Of a stretch of 51,765 bases of DNA, positions 32,923 to 41,838 are shown in pieces. Made by a program: the position numbers and the translations under genes. The notes beneath the pieces were generated by a model. It searched no databases and was not told where the DNA came from. It saw nothing but the letters and a program-made list of their open reading frames with translations. The stretch is from the NCBI RefSeq assembly GCF_002288635.1, contig NZ_NRSW01000001.1, positions 636,932 to 688,696 of the forward strand. Reading direction: 5' to 3'. Position 1 is the first letter of the stretch, and each line of letters opens with the position of its first letter. Source of the DNA: Mucilaginibacter sp. MD40 (GTDB taxonomy: Bacteria; Bacteroidota; Bacteroidia; Sphingobacteriales; Sphingobacteriaceae).

Positions 32923-33060
32923 GGCAAGAAACAAGAATTAAGATACAAGAGTCAAGAAACAAGATTGGCTCCATCTGATTTTTATAAGATACTAAGCGAT
33001 GTCTTGATTCTTGTATCTTGACTCTTGGTTCTTTTTATATTCTTGTATCTTGGCTCTTGA
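32923..33060. repeat. Inverted repeat region between rsgA and dtd
   Basis: CAAGAGTCAAGA (32946-32957) and its complement TCTTGACTCTTG (33016-33027) are the core arms; further AAGAAACAAG and TTCTTGTATCTTG words surround them. This is the same TTCTTGATTCTTG family as the tandem repeat at 29131-29184. Confidence 0.65.
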
Positions 33061-33071
33061 ATCTAAATAAC

Positions 33072-33524
33072 ATGAGAGCAGTTATACAACGGGTTTCCGA
33101 AGCGGCCTGCCAGGTTGATGGCAACATCACCGGCCAGATAGATGTTGGTTTTATGGTTCTCTTAGGCATTGAGGATGCCGATACCGATGAGGACCTGCAA
33201 TGGTTAGCACAAAAAATAGTTGGCCTGCGTGTATTTGGTGATGAGAAAGGATTAATGAACAAAGCCCTTGCCGATGTTGACGGGGGTATACTGCTCATCT
33301 CCCAGTTCACCTTGTTTGCCGCCACCAAAAAAGGCAACCGCCCTTCGTTCATCCGTGCGGCAAAGCCGGATAAGGCCATCCCACTTTACGAAAAAATGAT
33401 CAGCACATTGGAGGGCTTAACCGGTAAAAAAGTAGCCACCGGCATTTTCGGCGCCGATATGAAGGTTAGCCTCATAAACGATGGCCCGGTAACCATTACC
33501 ATAGATACCAAGGCAAAGGAATAA
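33072..33524 (+). CDS. dtd: D-aminoacyl-tRNA deacylase Dtd
   Basis: The 150-residue enzyme removes D-amino acids from mischarged tRNA. The active-site blocks are SQFTL (77-81) and the Gly-cisPro motif in NDGPVTI (GPVT 138-141). MRAVIQRVSEA is the standard N-terminus and sets the start at 33072, not the upstream frame start at 33018. It follows rsgA on the same strand across a repeat-filled gap. Confidence 0.95.
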   Translation: MRAVIQRVSEAACQVDGNITGQIDVGFMVLLGIEDADTDEDLQWLAQKIVGLRVFGDEKGLMNKALADVDGGILLISQFTLFAATKKGNRPSFIRAAKPDKAIPLYEKMISTLEGLTGKKVATGIFGADMKVSLINDGPVTITIDTKAKE

Positions 33525-33537
33525 CGATAATATCATT

Positions 33538-33578
33538 AAAAAAAAGCGAGGCCCGGGTTGTGTAACCCGGGCCTCGCT
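33538..33578 (-). terminator. Strong terminator of the Deg protease gene
   Basis: A perfect 15-bp stem AGCGAGGCCCGGGTT/AACCCGGGCCTCGCT (33545-33559 and 33564-33578) has a 4-base loop. The A run at 33538-33544 is a T run on the minus strand, so the protease mRNA is the main client. The hairpin probably serves dtd too. Confidence 0.88.
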
Positions 33579-33599
33579 GGTATTAAGGAAATTGAGTGA

Positions 33600-35135
33600 T
33601 TATTGCACCTGGAACATGTTGTTAAAGCTGCCGCCATCAGGGTAGTAGCCGGTTATCAGCAACATACCATTTCTAAGGTTAGTGATCGCTTTATCAATGT
33701 CATCAACACTGTTGATCGGTTTCCTGTTGATAGAGGTAATGATAGAACCTACAGGGATCTCGGTGTTATCAAACACACCACCCTGGCGTACCTGTGTTAC
33801 CAGCACACCACCATTTACATGGAACTTAGCTTTTTGAGCCGCGTTTAATGGCTGGAAGCTCGCGCCTAATTTGTTAAACAGTTCAGTAGCTGATTTAGAA
33901 ACAGCGGCTGTTCTGTTTGATGGCGCATCGGCTTTAAGCGTTACGGTGAAGTTCTTTTCGCTGCCATTACGCAAAACGGTAAGGTTAATTTTATCGCCAG
34001 GCTGTAAACGGGCCACACGCTCCTGGAGGTCTGATGATTCATACACAGTATTACCATCTACTTTGGTAATAATATCACCTTCCTTAATACCGGCTTCCAA
34101 TGCGCCGCTACCAGGTAATACGCTGTTCACATACAAACCATTTGTTTTAGTGCTGTTTACACTTTTAGCCTGTTCAGGGTCGCTTAGGTCGGCAAAGCCA
34201 ATACCTACATAACCACGTTTAACCGAACCATATTTCTTAATATCGTTCAATACCTTTTTAGCCAGGTTAATTGGGATAGCGAAACCATATCCTTCATATG
34301 AACCGGTGTGTGAAGCAATCGCCGCGTTGATACCGATGAGTTCGCCATTGGTATTTACCAGCGCGCCGCCACTGTTACCAGGATTGATAGCGGCATCAGT
34401 TTGTATGAACGACTCGATACCTTTTTTAAATGAAGGGGTTTCCTGCTGCCTTACCGGATATGGGTTATCCTCGTCATCGTCGCGGCCAATAATACCTATG
34501 CTACGGCCTTTGGCGCTTACGATACCCGCGGTAACGGTTGAGTTTAATTTAAACGGATTACCAACTGCCAGTACCCACTCCCCAACACGTACAGCATCAG
34601 AGTTACCTAATTTCACAATAGGCAGGTTAGTAGCGTTCACTTTAATAAGGGCAAGGTCGGTATTAGGGTCGGTACCTATTACCTTAGCCTCAAAGCTGCG
34701 GTGGTCGTTGGTTACAATTTGTATCTTCTCGGCCTTGGCTACCACGTGGTTGTTGGTAACAATATAACCATCAGGTGAGATAATTACACCGGAACCTGAT
34801 GCCATTTGCGGGCCCTGCGGGCGCATACGCTGGCCAAACATCTGCCCAAACATCTGCTCAAACGGGTCGGAACCGCCGCCCTCAGAAGAATTGCTGGCGT
34901 ATGTGGTGCGTATATAAACTACCGCCGGAGTAACCTCGGCAGCAGACTGTGTAAAATCAACCGATCCGGCTGATGATACCATATTACTTTTTTCGGGGTT
35001 GCTGGCAAAATAGACTTTCTGCTTATCCTCTATGCTCATGTTTTGGTCGTACTTGTTCTCCACGAACTTGTACGCGCCCAAAGCGAGCGCACCGCCCGCG
35101 AAGGCGGTTAACAATGTTATACCAAACTTTTTCAT
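33600..35135 (-). CDS. Deg/HtrA-family periplasmic serine protease (Do-like)
   Basis: The 511-residue protein is a trypsin-fold quality-control protease with two PDZ domains (about 290-385 and 410-510). The triad is His130 (TNNHVVA), Asp160 (TDLALIK) and Ser255 (GNSGGALV). An N-terminal hydrophobic segment (FGITLLTAFAGGALALGAYKF) is a signal anchor or signal peptide. The Asp-Ser distance is about 20 residues longer than in E. coli DegP because of an acidic insertion (RDDDEDNPYPVRQQETP) just before the active serine loop. A GTG at 35150 opens the longest frame; the ATG at 35135 is preferred. Confidence 0.93.
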   Translation of the reverse strand: MKKFGITLLTAFAGGALALGAYKFVENKYDQNMSIEDKQKVYFASNPEKSNMVSSAGSVDFTQSAAEVTPAVVYIRTTYASNSSEGGGSDPFEQMFGQMFGQRMRPQGPQMASGSGVIISPDGYIVTNNHVVAKAEKIQIVTNDHRSFEAKVIGTDPNTDLALIKVNATNLPIVKLGNSDAVRVGEWVLAVGNPFKLNSTVTAGIVSAKGRSIGIIGRDDDEDNPYPVRQQETPSFKKGIESFIQTDAAINPGNSGGALVNTNGELIGINAAIASHTGSYEGYGFAIPINLAKKVLNDIKKYGSVKRGYVGIGFADLSDPEQAKSVNSTKTNGLYVNSVLPGSGALEAGIKEGDIITKVDGNTVYESSDLQERVARLQPGDKINLTVLRNGSEKNFTVTLKADAPSNRTAAVSKSATELFNKLGASFQPLNAAQKAKFHVNGGVLVTQVRQGGVFDNTEIPVGSIITSINRKPINSVDDIDKAITNLRNGMLLITGYYPDGGSFNNMFQVQ

Positions 35136-35188
35136 ATTATTATTTTCCACTTTTTCTTTTCTGTTTAATCGTTATTTATCAGGGATTT

Positions 35189-35220
35189 CAAATTTAATAC
35201 CATATAGACGAAATAATCAA
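35189..35220 (-). promoter_or_regulatory. Promoter of the Deg protease gene (TTG-N21-TAAATTTG)
   Basis: On the minus strand TTG (35220-35218) is followed after 21 bases by TAAATTTG (35196-35189), a full TAnnTTTG match. The ATG lies about 54 bases downstream. Confidence 0.6.
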
Positions 35221-35276
35221 TAATAAGGTATGTGTAATAATGTTAAATATTGTTAAAATGAAGTTAACGCTTACCC

Positions 35277-35284
35277 TATATTTG
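35277..35284 (+). promoter_or_regulatory. -7 element TATATTTG before dapF
   Basis: TATATTTG matches TAnnTTTG exactly, 47 bases upstream of the GTG start. A TTG stands at 35250-35252, 24 bases away, slightly farther than usual. Confidence 0.45.
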
Positions 35285-35331
35285 TTACAGGGAGCACCAT
35301 ACATGCTTCCATCAATAATAAGAACAGTAAA

Positions 35332-36129
35332 GTGCAGATAAATTTTCATAAATACCAGGGTGCCGGCAACGATTTTGTGTTGATAGACAACCGCGAAAAC
35401 AACATTCAAAACCTTGATAAAGAAACCGTTGCCCTGCTTTGCGACCGCCGTTTCGGGATTGGAGGCGACGGCCTGATGTTGCTGGAGAACCAGGCCGGTT
35501 ACGACTTTAAAATGGTATACTATAATGCCGACGGGAACGAGGGCAGCATGTGCGGTAACGGCGGGCGTTGTATTGTAGCTTTTGCGAAACATCTGGGTGT
35601 AATTACCGACACGACAAATTTTCTGGCTACAGACGGCCCCCACTATGCCAAAATTTCAGCAGATGGCGAATGGGTAAGCCTCCAGATGATTGATGTGGAC
35701 ACCGTTAATACCGATGCCGACGCCTTTGTGCTTAATACCGGCTCTCCGCATTATGTTAAACCAACGCACGACCTGGCGTTTAAAGATGTGTTTAACGAGG
35801 GCCGCGCCATACGCAATAACGCTACCTACAAACAGGAGGGCATTAACGTAAATTTTGTGGAGCCCGAAGGCGAAGGTTACTTTGTGCGCACGTTTGAGCG
35901 CGGTGTGGAAAATGAAACCTACGCCTGCGGAACAGGGGTTACCGCCGTTGCACTGGCTATGGCCAGGCACCACAACTTATTAGGGCAGATCAGTACGCCA
36001 ATAAGGGTATTGGGCGGCAACCTGAATATCCGCTTTCGCTATGATGGCGAAAAGTTCAATGATATATTTTTAGAAGGCCCCGCCAAAAAGGTCTTTGAAG
36101 GGACGATATTGGTTGATAACAAGGCGTAA
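35332..36129 (+). CDS. dapF: Diaminopimelate epimerase DapF
   Basis: The 265-residue enzyme interconverts LL- and meso-diaminopimelate for lysine and peptidoglycan synthesis. The two catalytic cysteines are Cys74 in MCGNGGRC and Cys199 in YACGTGVTA. The start is GTG, as no in-frame ATG is nearby and MQINFHKYQGAGNDF is the family N-terminus. It lies 32 bases before the thioredoxin-like gene, on the same strand. Confidence 0.95.
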   Translation: MQINFHKYQGAGNDFVLIDNRENNIQNLDKETVALLCDRRFGIGGDGLMLLENQAGYDFKMVYYNADGNEGSMCGNGGRCIVAFAKHLGVITDTTNFLATDGPHYAKISADGEWVSLQMIDVDTVNTDADAFVLNTGSPHYVKPTHDLAFKDVFNEGRAIRNNATYKQEGINVNFVEPEGEGYFVRTFERGVENETYACGTGVTAVALAMARHHNLLGQISTPIRVLGGNLNIRFRYDGEKFNDIFLEGPAKKVFEGTILVDNKA

Positions 36130-36160
36130 AAAACGGCATCAGATTTGGGACGGTTAAACC

Positions 36161-36808
36161 ATGACTATTAGCTTCTTCAAAACCTTTCCGGCTATACTCG
36201 CCATGGTGCTTTTGCTTTCATCAGGCACAGGCGCTCAGCCCTTAAACTATAGCCGTGCCTTAAAGAACTGCTCGCTCAATAAAAATATATTGGCGTACAA
36301 CACCGGATGTATGAACGGTGTACTCGCTCCTTTTTTTAAAGGCCGCACTTTAAAAAATGAAGTTGTTGATCTGAAAAAATTACGCGGATACGTAGTGGTG
36401 CTTAACTTTTGGTTTGTTGACTGTGCGCCCTGCCGTTTAGAACGCCCTTCTCTCAACAAAATCACCGGCAAATTTAAAAATGATAAGGTGGCTTTTATTT
36501 CTATAGCCTCAGATAAGCCTGGCAAGCTTAGGCAATACCTGGCCGGCAATCCGTTTTACTTTAAAACCATTGTCGACTCCACCCGCTACCTGTCGGAACA
36601 GACATACGGTATAAAAAATTATCCCTGTACCATCGTGTTAGATAAGCAAGGTAAAATCAGGTCGTTTACTCAAGGGGCAAAAAATACCGAAACTGATAAC
36701 GATGAGCTTTTGGATAACACCCTTACGCGTGTAATATATGAATGCCTCGGAAAGAAATACACTAAAGAAGTTAAAGACTTTGATGTAAAAGGCTTGTTTA
36801 AGTATTAA
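36161..36808 (+). CDS. Secreted TlpA-like thioredoxin with CAPC site
   Basis: The 215-residue exported protein has a signal peptide (through about GTGAQ) and a thioredoxin fold. The redox pair is Cys88-Ala-Pro-Cys91 in WFVDCAPCRLERP, and the cis-Pro region is YGIKNYPCTIVLD. Two further cysteines (37 and 50) lie in the N-terminal extension. It should act on periplasmic disulfides. It converges on the gene for a Cys-rich double-glycine peptide (36859-37134), which could be a substrate; that link is only positional. Confidence 0.85.
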   Translation: MTISFFKTFPAILAMVLLLSSGTGAQPLNYSRALKNCSLNKNILAYNTGCMNGVLAPFFKGRTLKNEVVDLKKLRGYVVVLNFWFVDCAPCRLERPSLNKITGKFKNDKVAFISIASDKPGKLRQYLAGNPFYFKTIVDSTRYLSEQTYGIKNYPCTIVLDKQGKIRSFTQGAKNTETDNDELLDNTLTRVIYECLGKKYTKEVKDFDVKGLFKY

Positions 36809-36848
36809 GAATAACAGGCTCATATATTACATACAGGCCTGTTATTCT
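36808..36848. terminator. Hairpin between the thioredoxin gene and the peptide gene
   Basis: A perfect 12-bp stem AGAATAACAGGC/GCCTGTTATTCT (36808-36819 and 36837-36848) with a 17-base loop overlaps the end of the thioredoxin gene. A clear T run is lacking on the plus strand, so termination is probable but not certain. Confidence 0.55.
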
Positions 36849-36858
36849 AAGCAAGTAA

Positions 36859-37134
36859 TTACGCTTCATATATTCTTGAACAACTGCCCGAGTTGTAGCC
36901 CGGCTGTGCCGCAAAATATATGGTTGAACAATTACAAGCTGACGCACCAGGTACATAACTTTTCGATGAATCATAGTTAGATACGTCTAAGGTAAAACTC
37001 GGTTGCGTGCCAATACCACTGTTACAGGTGCATGAACAGGATAATGTTACCGAACCACCGTCGCCGGGAGGCATAGCATATCCACCCAAAACCTGTTTCA
37101 TTTCTTCTCTTGAAAGCCTGTCAAATTTCTTCAT
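36859..37134 (-). CDS. Cys-rich peptide with a double-glycine leader (bacteriocin-like)
   Basis: The 91-residue product opens with MKKFDRLSREEMKQVLGG, a typical double-glycine leader of the ComC/bacteriocin type found in Bacteroidota. Cleavage after Gly18 would release a 73-residue peptide with six cysteines (33, 35, 37, 67, 69, 85), many Gly/Ser and few charges. C39-dependent ABC peptidase-transporters normally process such leaders, but none is in the window. No modifying enzyme (radical SAM, LanM) lies next to it. It may be a secreted bacteriocin, signal or structural peptide. The function is unproven. Confidence 0.75.
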   Translation of the reverse strand: MKKFDRLSREEMKQVLGGYAMPPGDGGSVTLSCSCTCNSGIGTQPSFTLDVSNYDSSKSYVPGASACNCSTIYFAAQPGYNSGSCSRIYEA

Positions 37135-37374
37135 AATTATAAAATTTAAAGTTTGATTTTAGCGCATGTCGCGCACCTTTCTCATTAGTTACAATCACAA
37201 CACTATTCATGCACTATTTGTTCGTAATAATTACAAGCAAATTGTTCATTATCAAGCGTTACGGAAAATCATTTATTTTTATCTCAGAAAAATTTTTGAG
37301 TACAGATTTTTTAATTTACGTTTGAATTTTTTATTAACGTAGCTTCTATTAATTTTTTACCTAAAAAAAGATTA

Positions 37375-40269
37375 ATGCTACGCGTAGACAGTACCAAGCC
37401 CTGCCAATTGATATATGCCATTGCCAGGCACGATTACTTGTCGTACGTTATTGAACCGCATGTGGTACAGCTTAATCCTAATGGCGAGTTCTCCTTTACC
37501 CACCAGCGCCTTTTCTCTAATACCGCCGAAGAATTTAACGCCTGCATTGATGATACCGACCGCAAGCTGATCAAGATATTGGAGGATATTGAGCAGGGGA
37601 ACATCATCAAAAAATTTCACAAAAAACCCATAAGGCCGTTCGAGTTTTTCGGAAAGATATTTAATGAACAGCTTTTTGATATCATCCGCCCAAAAATTGA
37701 AAAGAAGCTGGTAGAAGCGCTAAGCATGCTGCGCGACAAGCAGATATACCTCATGAGCAAAGAGGGTTATCCCGCTGGGCGAAAGGTGCATATAGCCGAC
37801 GAAGCCGCGTCCGTTTTATTCCATTTCAGGCGCGGCGACGACGAGATACGCTACTTCCCTACCATTAAATACCAGGGCATGCGTATCGAGTTCATGTTCA
37901 AGGACGCGGAAATTATCTGTAATCACCCCGCCTGGATGCTGCTTGACGATACCCTGTATTATTTTGATAAAGATATTGAGGGCAAAAAGCTATTGCCTTT
38001 TTTAAATAAGCGGTATATCTCTATCCCCAAATCATCAGAGCATTCTTACTTTGAAAAATTTGTTGCCCCGCTGATAGAAAAATATAACGTTTACGCCGAA
38101 GGCTTTACCATTAATACCGAAAAGTATGATGCCATTGCCTGCGTAAAGCCTATTTATGTGGAGGGTGGCACATCGCAGCTGCAGCTGTATTTTAAATACG
38201 CGGGATATGTTTTTCCTTACGGGGATGGCCGGCATATTTCGGTACGTATGGAAAAAAATGGCGACGATTACCTTTTCCACCGCATCCGGAGATCGGTTAG
38301 CTGGGAAAAAGGCAAACTGCAGCAGTTGGAAAGCATGGGGTTGAAAACGACATCATCCTTATTCCAGAACCTGGAGGTCGCTGCCACTGATGACGATGCC
38401 GACCGCTCGTTCCCTATTTTTGAATGGCTTAACCACCACCATGACGAGCTGCTTGAAAAAGGCTTTGAGATAGAGCAACCCGACGGCCAGAAGCGCTATG
38501 TTTTTGGCAATACCCGTATCGACCTGGAGGTAAACGAACAAAATGATTGGTTTGACATCAACGCCGTAGTATCCTTCGGGCCGTACCGTATACCGTTCAT
38601 CCAGTTAAAGAACCATATCCTCAACCATCGTAAAGAGTTTGTACTGCCATCAGGCGAAATAGCGGTAATACCCGAAAGCTGGTTTTCACAGTATGGCAAC
38701 CTGTTGCATTTTAGCGAGGGAGGCGATGAAATTAAACTGCGCCGGCATCACCTGGGCCTGGTGAACGACCTCTCCGGCGGCGAAATGGCCGAGGTGGCTA
38801 TGAGTCGCAAGCTGCAAAAGCTTACCGATTTTGAAGAAACAGAAGATATACCCATGCCGATAAACTTCGCCGGTAGCCTGCGGCCTTACCAAAAGGCTGG
38901 GTATAACTGGTTCCATTTTTTAAAACATTATCACTTTGGCGGCTGCCTGGCGGATGATATGGGCCTCGGTAAAACCATACAAACGCTTTCATTGCTGCAA
39001 AAGCATAAGGAAGAAACCGAGGCGGCGGGCGGCAAAAGCACCTCACTTATAATTATGCCTACCTCGCTGATCTACAACTGGCTTAACGAGGCTAAAAAAT
39101 TCGCGCCGCAGTTACGTATCATGGTGCATACGGGTGCTTTCCGATACAAATCGGCAGAGGTATTTGCCAATTATGATGTGGTAATTACCACCTATGGCAT
39201 CAGCCGGATTGACATAGAGATGTTTAAGGCTTACTTTTTTGAGTATGTGATACTGGACGAAAGCCAGAACATCAAGAACGCCTCGTCCAAATCTTTCCAG
39301 GCGGTTAAGCAGCTTAAATCGCGCTATAAATTGATACTGAGCGGTACTCCGGTTGAAAATTCTGTGAACGACTTGTGGACGCAGATGACCTTCATTAACC
39401 CCGGCCTGCTGGGTTCGCAGCAGTTTTTCCAGAACGAGTTTGTGACGCCGATAGAAAAAAAGAAGGACGAGGATAAAGCGCGCAAGCTGCAAGCCATCAT
39501 CAAACCCTTTGTGCTGCGCCGTACCAAGGAGCAGGTAGCTACCGAGCTGCCGCCAAAAACCGAAAACCTGTTCTATTGCCAGATGAGCGAAGAACAAGCC
39601 ACCGTGTACGATAAGGTAAAATCAGAATACCGTAACGAACTACTGCGCAGCCTGGAAGACGGCACCTTTGCTAAAACGCAGATACAGGTATTGCAAGGGC
39701 TCATCAAATTGCGGCAGATAGCCAACCACCCTTCCATGATAGATGCCGAATACGAGGGCGATAGCGGCAAGTTCGAGAACGTGACACACACCCTCGCCAA
39801 CGTTTTGGATGGCGGCCATAAGGTGCTGATATTCTCGCAGTTTGTGAAACAGCTTACCATTTACCGCGAATATTTTGAGCGCGAGAATATCCCTTACGTT
39901 TACCTGGATGGCGGTACACAAAACCGAGGCGATGTAGTGCAGAAGTTTCAGCAAGATGCCAAAACCCAAGTGTTCCTGATCTCGATAAAGGCTGGCGGCG
40001 TAGGCCTCAACCTCACCGAGGCCGACTACGTATTTATCCTGGACCCGTGGTGGAACCCTGCCGTTGAGCAGCAAGCCATTGACCGCACGCACCGCATTGG
40101 CCAAACCAAAAACGTATTCATCTACAAATTCATCACAAAAGATACCGTAGAAGAAAAGATACTGGCCCTGCAGCAACGCAAGCTCAGCGTAGCCCGCTCC
40201 CTCATCACCACCGAAGAAAGTTTCATCAAGTCGCTTTCAGCGGATGATATTAAGGAGATTTTGGGGTAG
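37375..40269 (+). CDS. SNF2-family DEAD/DEAH-type helicase-like ATPase
   Basis: The 964-residue protein has an N-terminal region of about 480 residues without clear signature, then the two RecA-like SNF2 domains. Motif I is GLGKT (530-534), the Walker B box is DESQ (628-631), and LSGTPVENS is motif III. The second domain has VLIFSQFVKQL, SIKAGGVGLNLTEADYV and QAIDRTHRIGQ (motif VI). It should use ATP to move along duplex DNA or displace bound proteins, as RapA/HepA-like enzymes do. No nuclease or methyltransferase partner is adjacent, so a defence role is not indicated. Confidence 0.92.
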   Translation: MLRVDSTKPCQLIYAIARHDYLSYVIEPHVVQLNPNGEFSFTHQRLFSNTAEEFNACIDDTDRKLIKILEDIEQGNIIKKFHKKPIRPFEFFGKIFNEQLFDIIRPKIEKKLVEALSMLRDKQIYLMSKEGYPAGRKVHIADEAASVLFHFRRGDDEIRYFPTIKYQGMRIEFMFKDAEIICNHPAWMLLDDTLYYFDKDIEGKKLLPFLNKRYISIPKSSEHSYFEKFVAPLIEKYNVYAEGFTINTEKYDAIACVKPIYVEGGTSQLQLYFKYAGYVFPYGDGRHISVRMEKNGDDYLFHRIRRSVSWEKGKLQQLESMGLKTTSSLFQNLEVAATDDDADRSFPIFEWLNHHHDELLEKGFEIEQPDGQKRYVFGNTRIDLEVNEQNDWFDINAVVSFGPYRIPFIQLKNHILNHRKEFVLPSGEIAVIPESWFSQYGNLLHFSEGGDEIKLRRHHLGLVNDLSGGEMAEVAMSRKLQKLTDFEETEDIPMPINFAGSLRPYQKAGYNWFHFLKHYHFGGCLADDMGLGKTIQTLSLLQKHKEETEAAGGKSTSLIIMPTSLIYNWLNEAKKFAPQLRIMVHTGAFRYKSAEVFANYDVVITTYGISRIDIEMFKAYFFEYVILDESQNIKNASSKSFQAVKQLKSRYKLILSGTPVENSVNDLWTQMTFINPGLLGSQQFFQNEFVTPIEKKKDEDKARKLQAIIKPFVLRRTKEQVATELPPKTENLFYCQMSEEQATVYDKVKSEYRNELLRSLEDGTFAKTQIQVLQGLIKLRQIANHPSMIDAEYEGDSGKFENVTHTLANVLDGGHKVLIFSQFVKQLTIYREYFERENIPYVYLDGGTQNRGDVVQKFQQDAKTQVFLISIKAGGVGLNLTEADYVFILDPWWNPAVEQQAIDRTHRIGQTKNVFIYKFITKDTVEEKILALQQRKLSVARSLITTEESFIKSLSADDIKEILG

Positions 40270-40285
40270 GAATTATAAACAAAAT

Positions 40286-40360
40286 TGTCATGCTGAGGAA
40301 CGAAGCATCTATCTACGCTATAATTGTTTGAAAGATGATCCGCTTTCGCTCAGCATGACA
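40286..40360. repeat. Dispersed hairpin repeat TGTCATGCTGAG/CTCAGCATGACA
   Basis: Perfect 12-bp arms (40286-40297 and 40349-40360) enclose GAACGAAGCATCT and GCTTTCG. It stands between the SNF2 gene and the converging sugar-dehydrogenase gene and may act as a terminator. The form TCATGCTGAGGAACGAAGCATC is a well-known intergenic repeat style in Bacteroidota. Confidence 0.65.
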
Positions 40361-40399
40361 AGATGTAATTACCTTTCGTATATAGAAGGCATCAGGCCG

Positions 40400-41617
40400 C
40401 TACTTCTTCGCTATCCTGTAAAATTTACCGCTATCGGTTAAGCCGTACAGGGCGCCGTCCTTGCCGGTAACCAATGCCCGCCAGCGTTCGTTTTTATCGC
40501 GCAGCAAACGTTCCTCGCCCACTACTTTATTGTTCCTGATCACCAGGCGCGCGATGTGCGAGCCGCTTAAGCCGCCTACAAACAGGTTGCTCTTCCACTC
40601 GGCGATATTCCCGGTGTAAAAAGTAATGCCACCGGGCGATATGGTAGGGTCCCAATAATAAATGGGCTGTGTCATACCTTCTTTTTGCTGTATGCCATCG
40701 CCCACCTTTTCGCCGCTGTACTCAATACCGTAGGTAATTACCGGCCAGCCATAATTATTTCCGGGCTTAATAATATTAATCTCGTCGCCGCCGCGGGGGC
40801 CAAATTCTGCTTCCCACAGGTCGCCCGTCACCGGGTTCCAGGCCAGGCCGTCGGGGTTGCGCAATCCATAAGCATATATTTCGGGCAAAGCACCAGCCTT
40901 ACCCCCAAACGGGCCACCGGGTACCGCCTTACCTGCCCTGGTGATATGGATGATCTTACCTATACCCGCGCCAAGGTCCTGCGCTTTCATGCGGATATCG
41001 GCTCCGCTACGCTCGCCTGTGCTTACAAACAAATTGCCGTTTTTATCAAAAACAATACGGCAGCCATATTGCAGGGTTCCTTTGTAAGCCGGCTCAGCCC
41101 GGTAAATCACCTGTACATTTTCCAGCTTGGTTTCATCGGCCGATAACTTGCCTTTGGCAATGGCCAGCAGCGAGCCACCCGGAGCTTCTTCGGCATAGCC
41201 CCAGTAAACCATGCGGTTAGTGGCAAAAGCGGGGTCGATAGTTACATCCAGTAAACCACCCTGTGCCTTAAACAATACCGGCGGGAAACCGGTGATCTGT
41301 TTATCAAACGCGCCGTTGGCTTTTAGTATGCGCATGGAGCCGGCCTTCTCCGTGATCAGGAACCGCCCGTCGGGCAGTACGTGTATGCCCCAGGGGTTCT
41401 TCAATTCGTTGTTGATCACCGTTGCCGCGTAAGGCGTTTTGGTTTTCACACCGCCTATGCGCGTTTGCCCGCGAAAGGCTGGTTTGTAATTAGTATTGGG
41501 CTTTTGCGTTTCAACCGGGGCAAGGGCGGTATCGCGTTGCAGATTGCCGGCATTAGCGCCCGCGCAGCACACGGCAAGGCCTGCTGCCATAAATAATTTT
41601 TTTGATAGCGTAAACAT
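40400..41617 (-). CDS. Secreted PQQ-type sugar (GSDH-family) dehydrogenase
   Basis: The product of about 405 residues has a signal peptide (MFTLSKKLFMAAGLAVCCAGANA) and a six-bladed propeller of the glucose/sorbosone dehydrogenase family. Diagnostic blocks are NPWGIHVLPDGRFLITEK, GGLLDVTIDP, GERSGADIRMKAQDLGAGIGK, AYGLRNPDGLAWNP and EFGPRGGDEINII. The substrate is uncertain; YliI/Asd-like proteins oxidise aldoses with PQQ. The upstream start at 41698 would add 27 residues before the signal peptide. Confidence 0.88.
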   Translation of the reverse strand: MFTLSKKLFMAAGLAVCCAGANAGNLQRDTALAPVETQKPNTNYKPAFRGQTRIGGVKTKTPYAATVINNELKNPWGIHVLPDGRFLITEKAGSMRILKANGAFDKQITGFPPVLFKAQGGLLDVTIDPAFATNRMVYWGYAEEAPGGSLLAIAKGKLSADETKLENVQVIYRAEPAYKGTLQYGCRIVFDKNGNLFVSTGERSGADIRMKAQDLGAGIGKIIHITRAGKAVPGGPFGGKAGALPEIYAYGLRNPDGLAWNPVTGDLWEAEFGPRGGDEINIIKPGNNYGWPVITYGIEYSGEKVGDGIQQKEGMTQPIYYWDPTISPGGITFYTGNIAEWKSNLFVGGLSGSHIARLVIRNNKVVGEERLLRDKNERWRALVTGKDGALYGLTDSGKFYRIAKK

Positions 41618-41838
41618 AAGTAGTTGGTAATGTATGCGGTACTTGTTGGTTATGTGGGGTAATAGAAGCAATATTAAAAAATTAATATTTGTTTGCATCC
41701 CCTGTTAAAAAACAAATTAGCCGGCATATTGTATAACTCTCAATTTACCGCGTAATTGCCGCATAAACACACCGGGCGGCACAACAATTTTACGCTGCAT
41801 CAAAACTGCTTTTTGTAACATTGCACAAATTTTAATAG

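Noticed and set aside
37375..40269. SNF2 ATPase as part of a defence system
   Set aside because: It is a solitary gene without nuclease, methylase or phospholipase partners; housekeeping RapA-like function is simpler.
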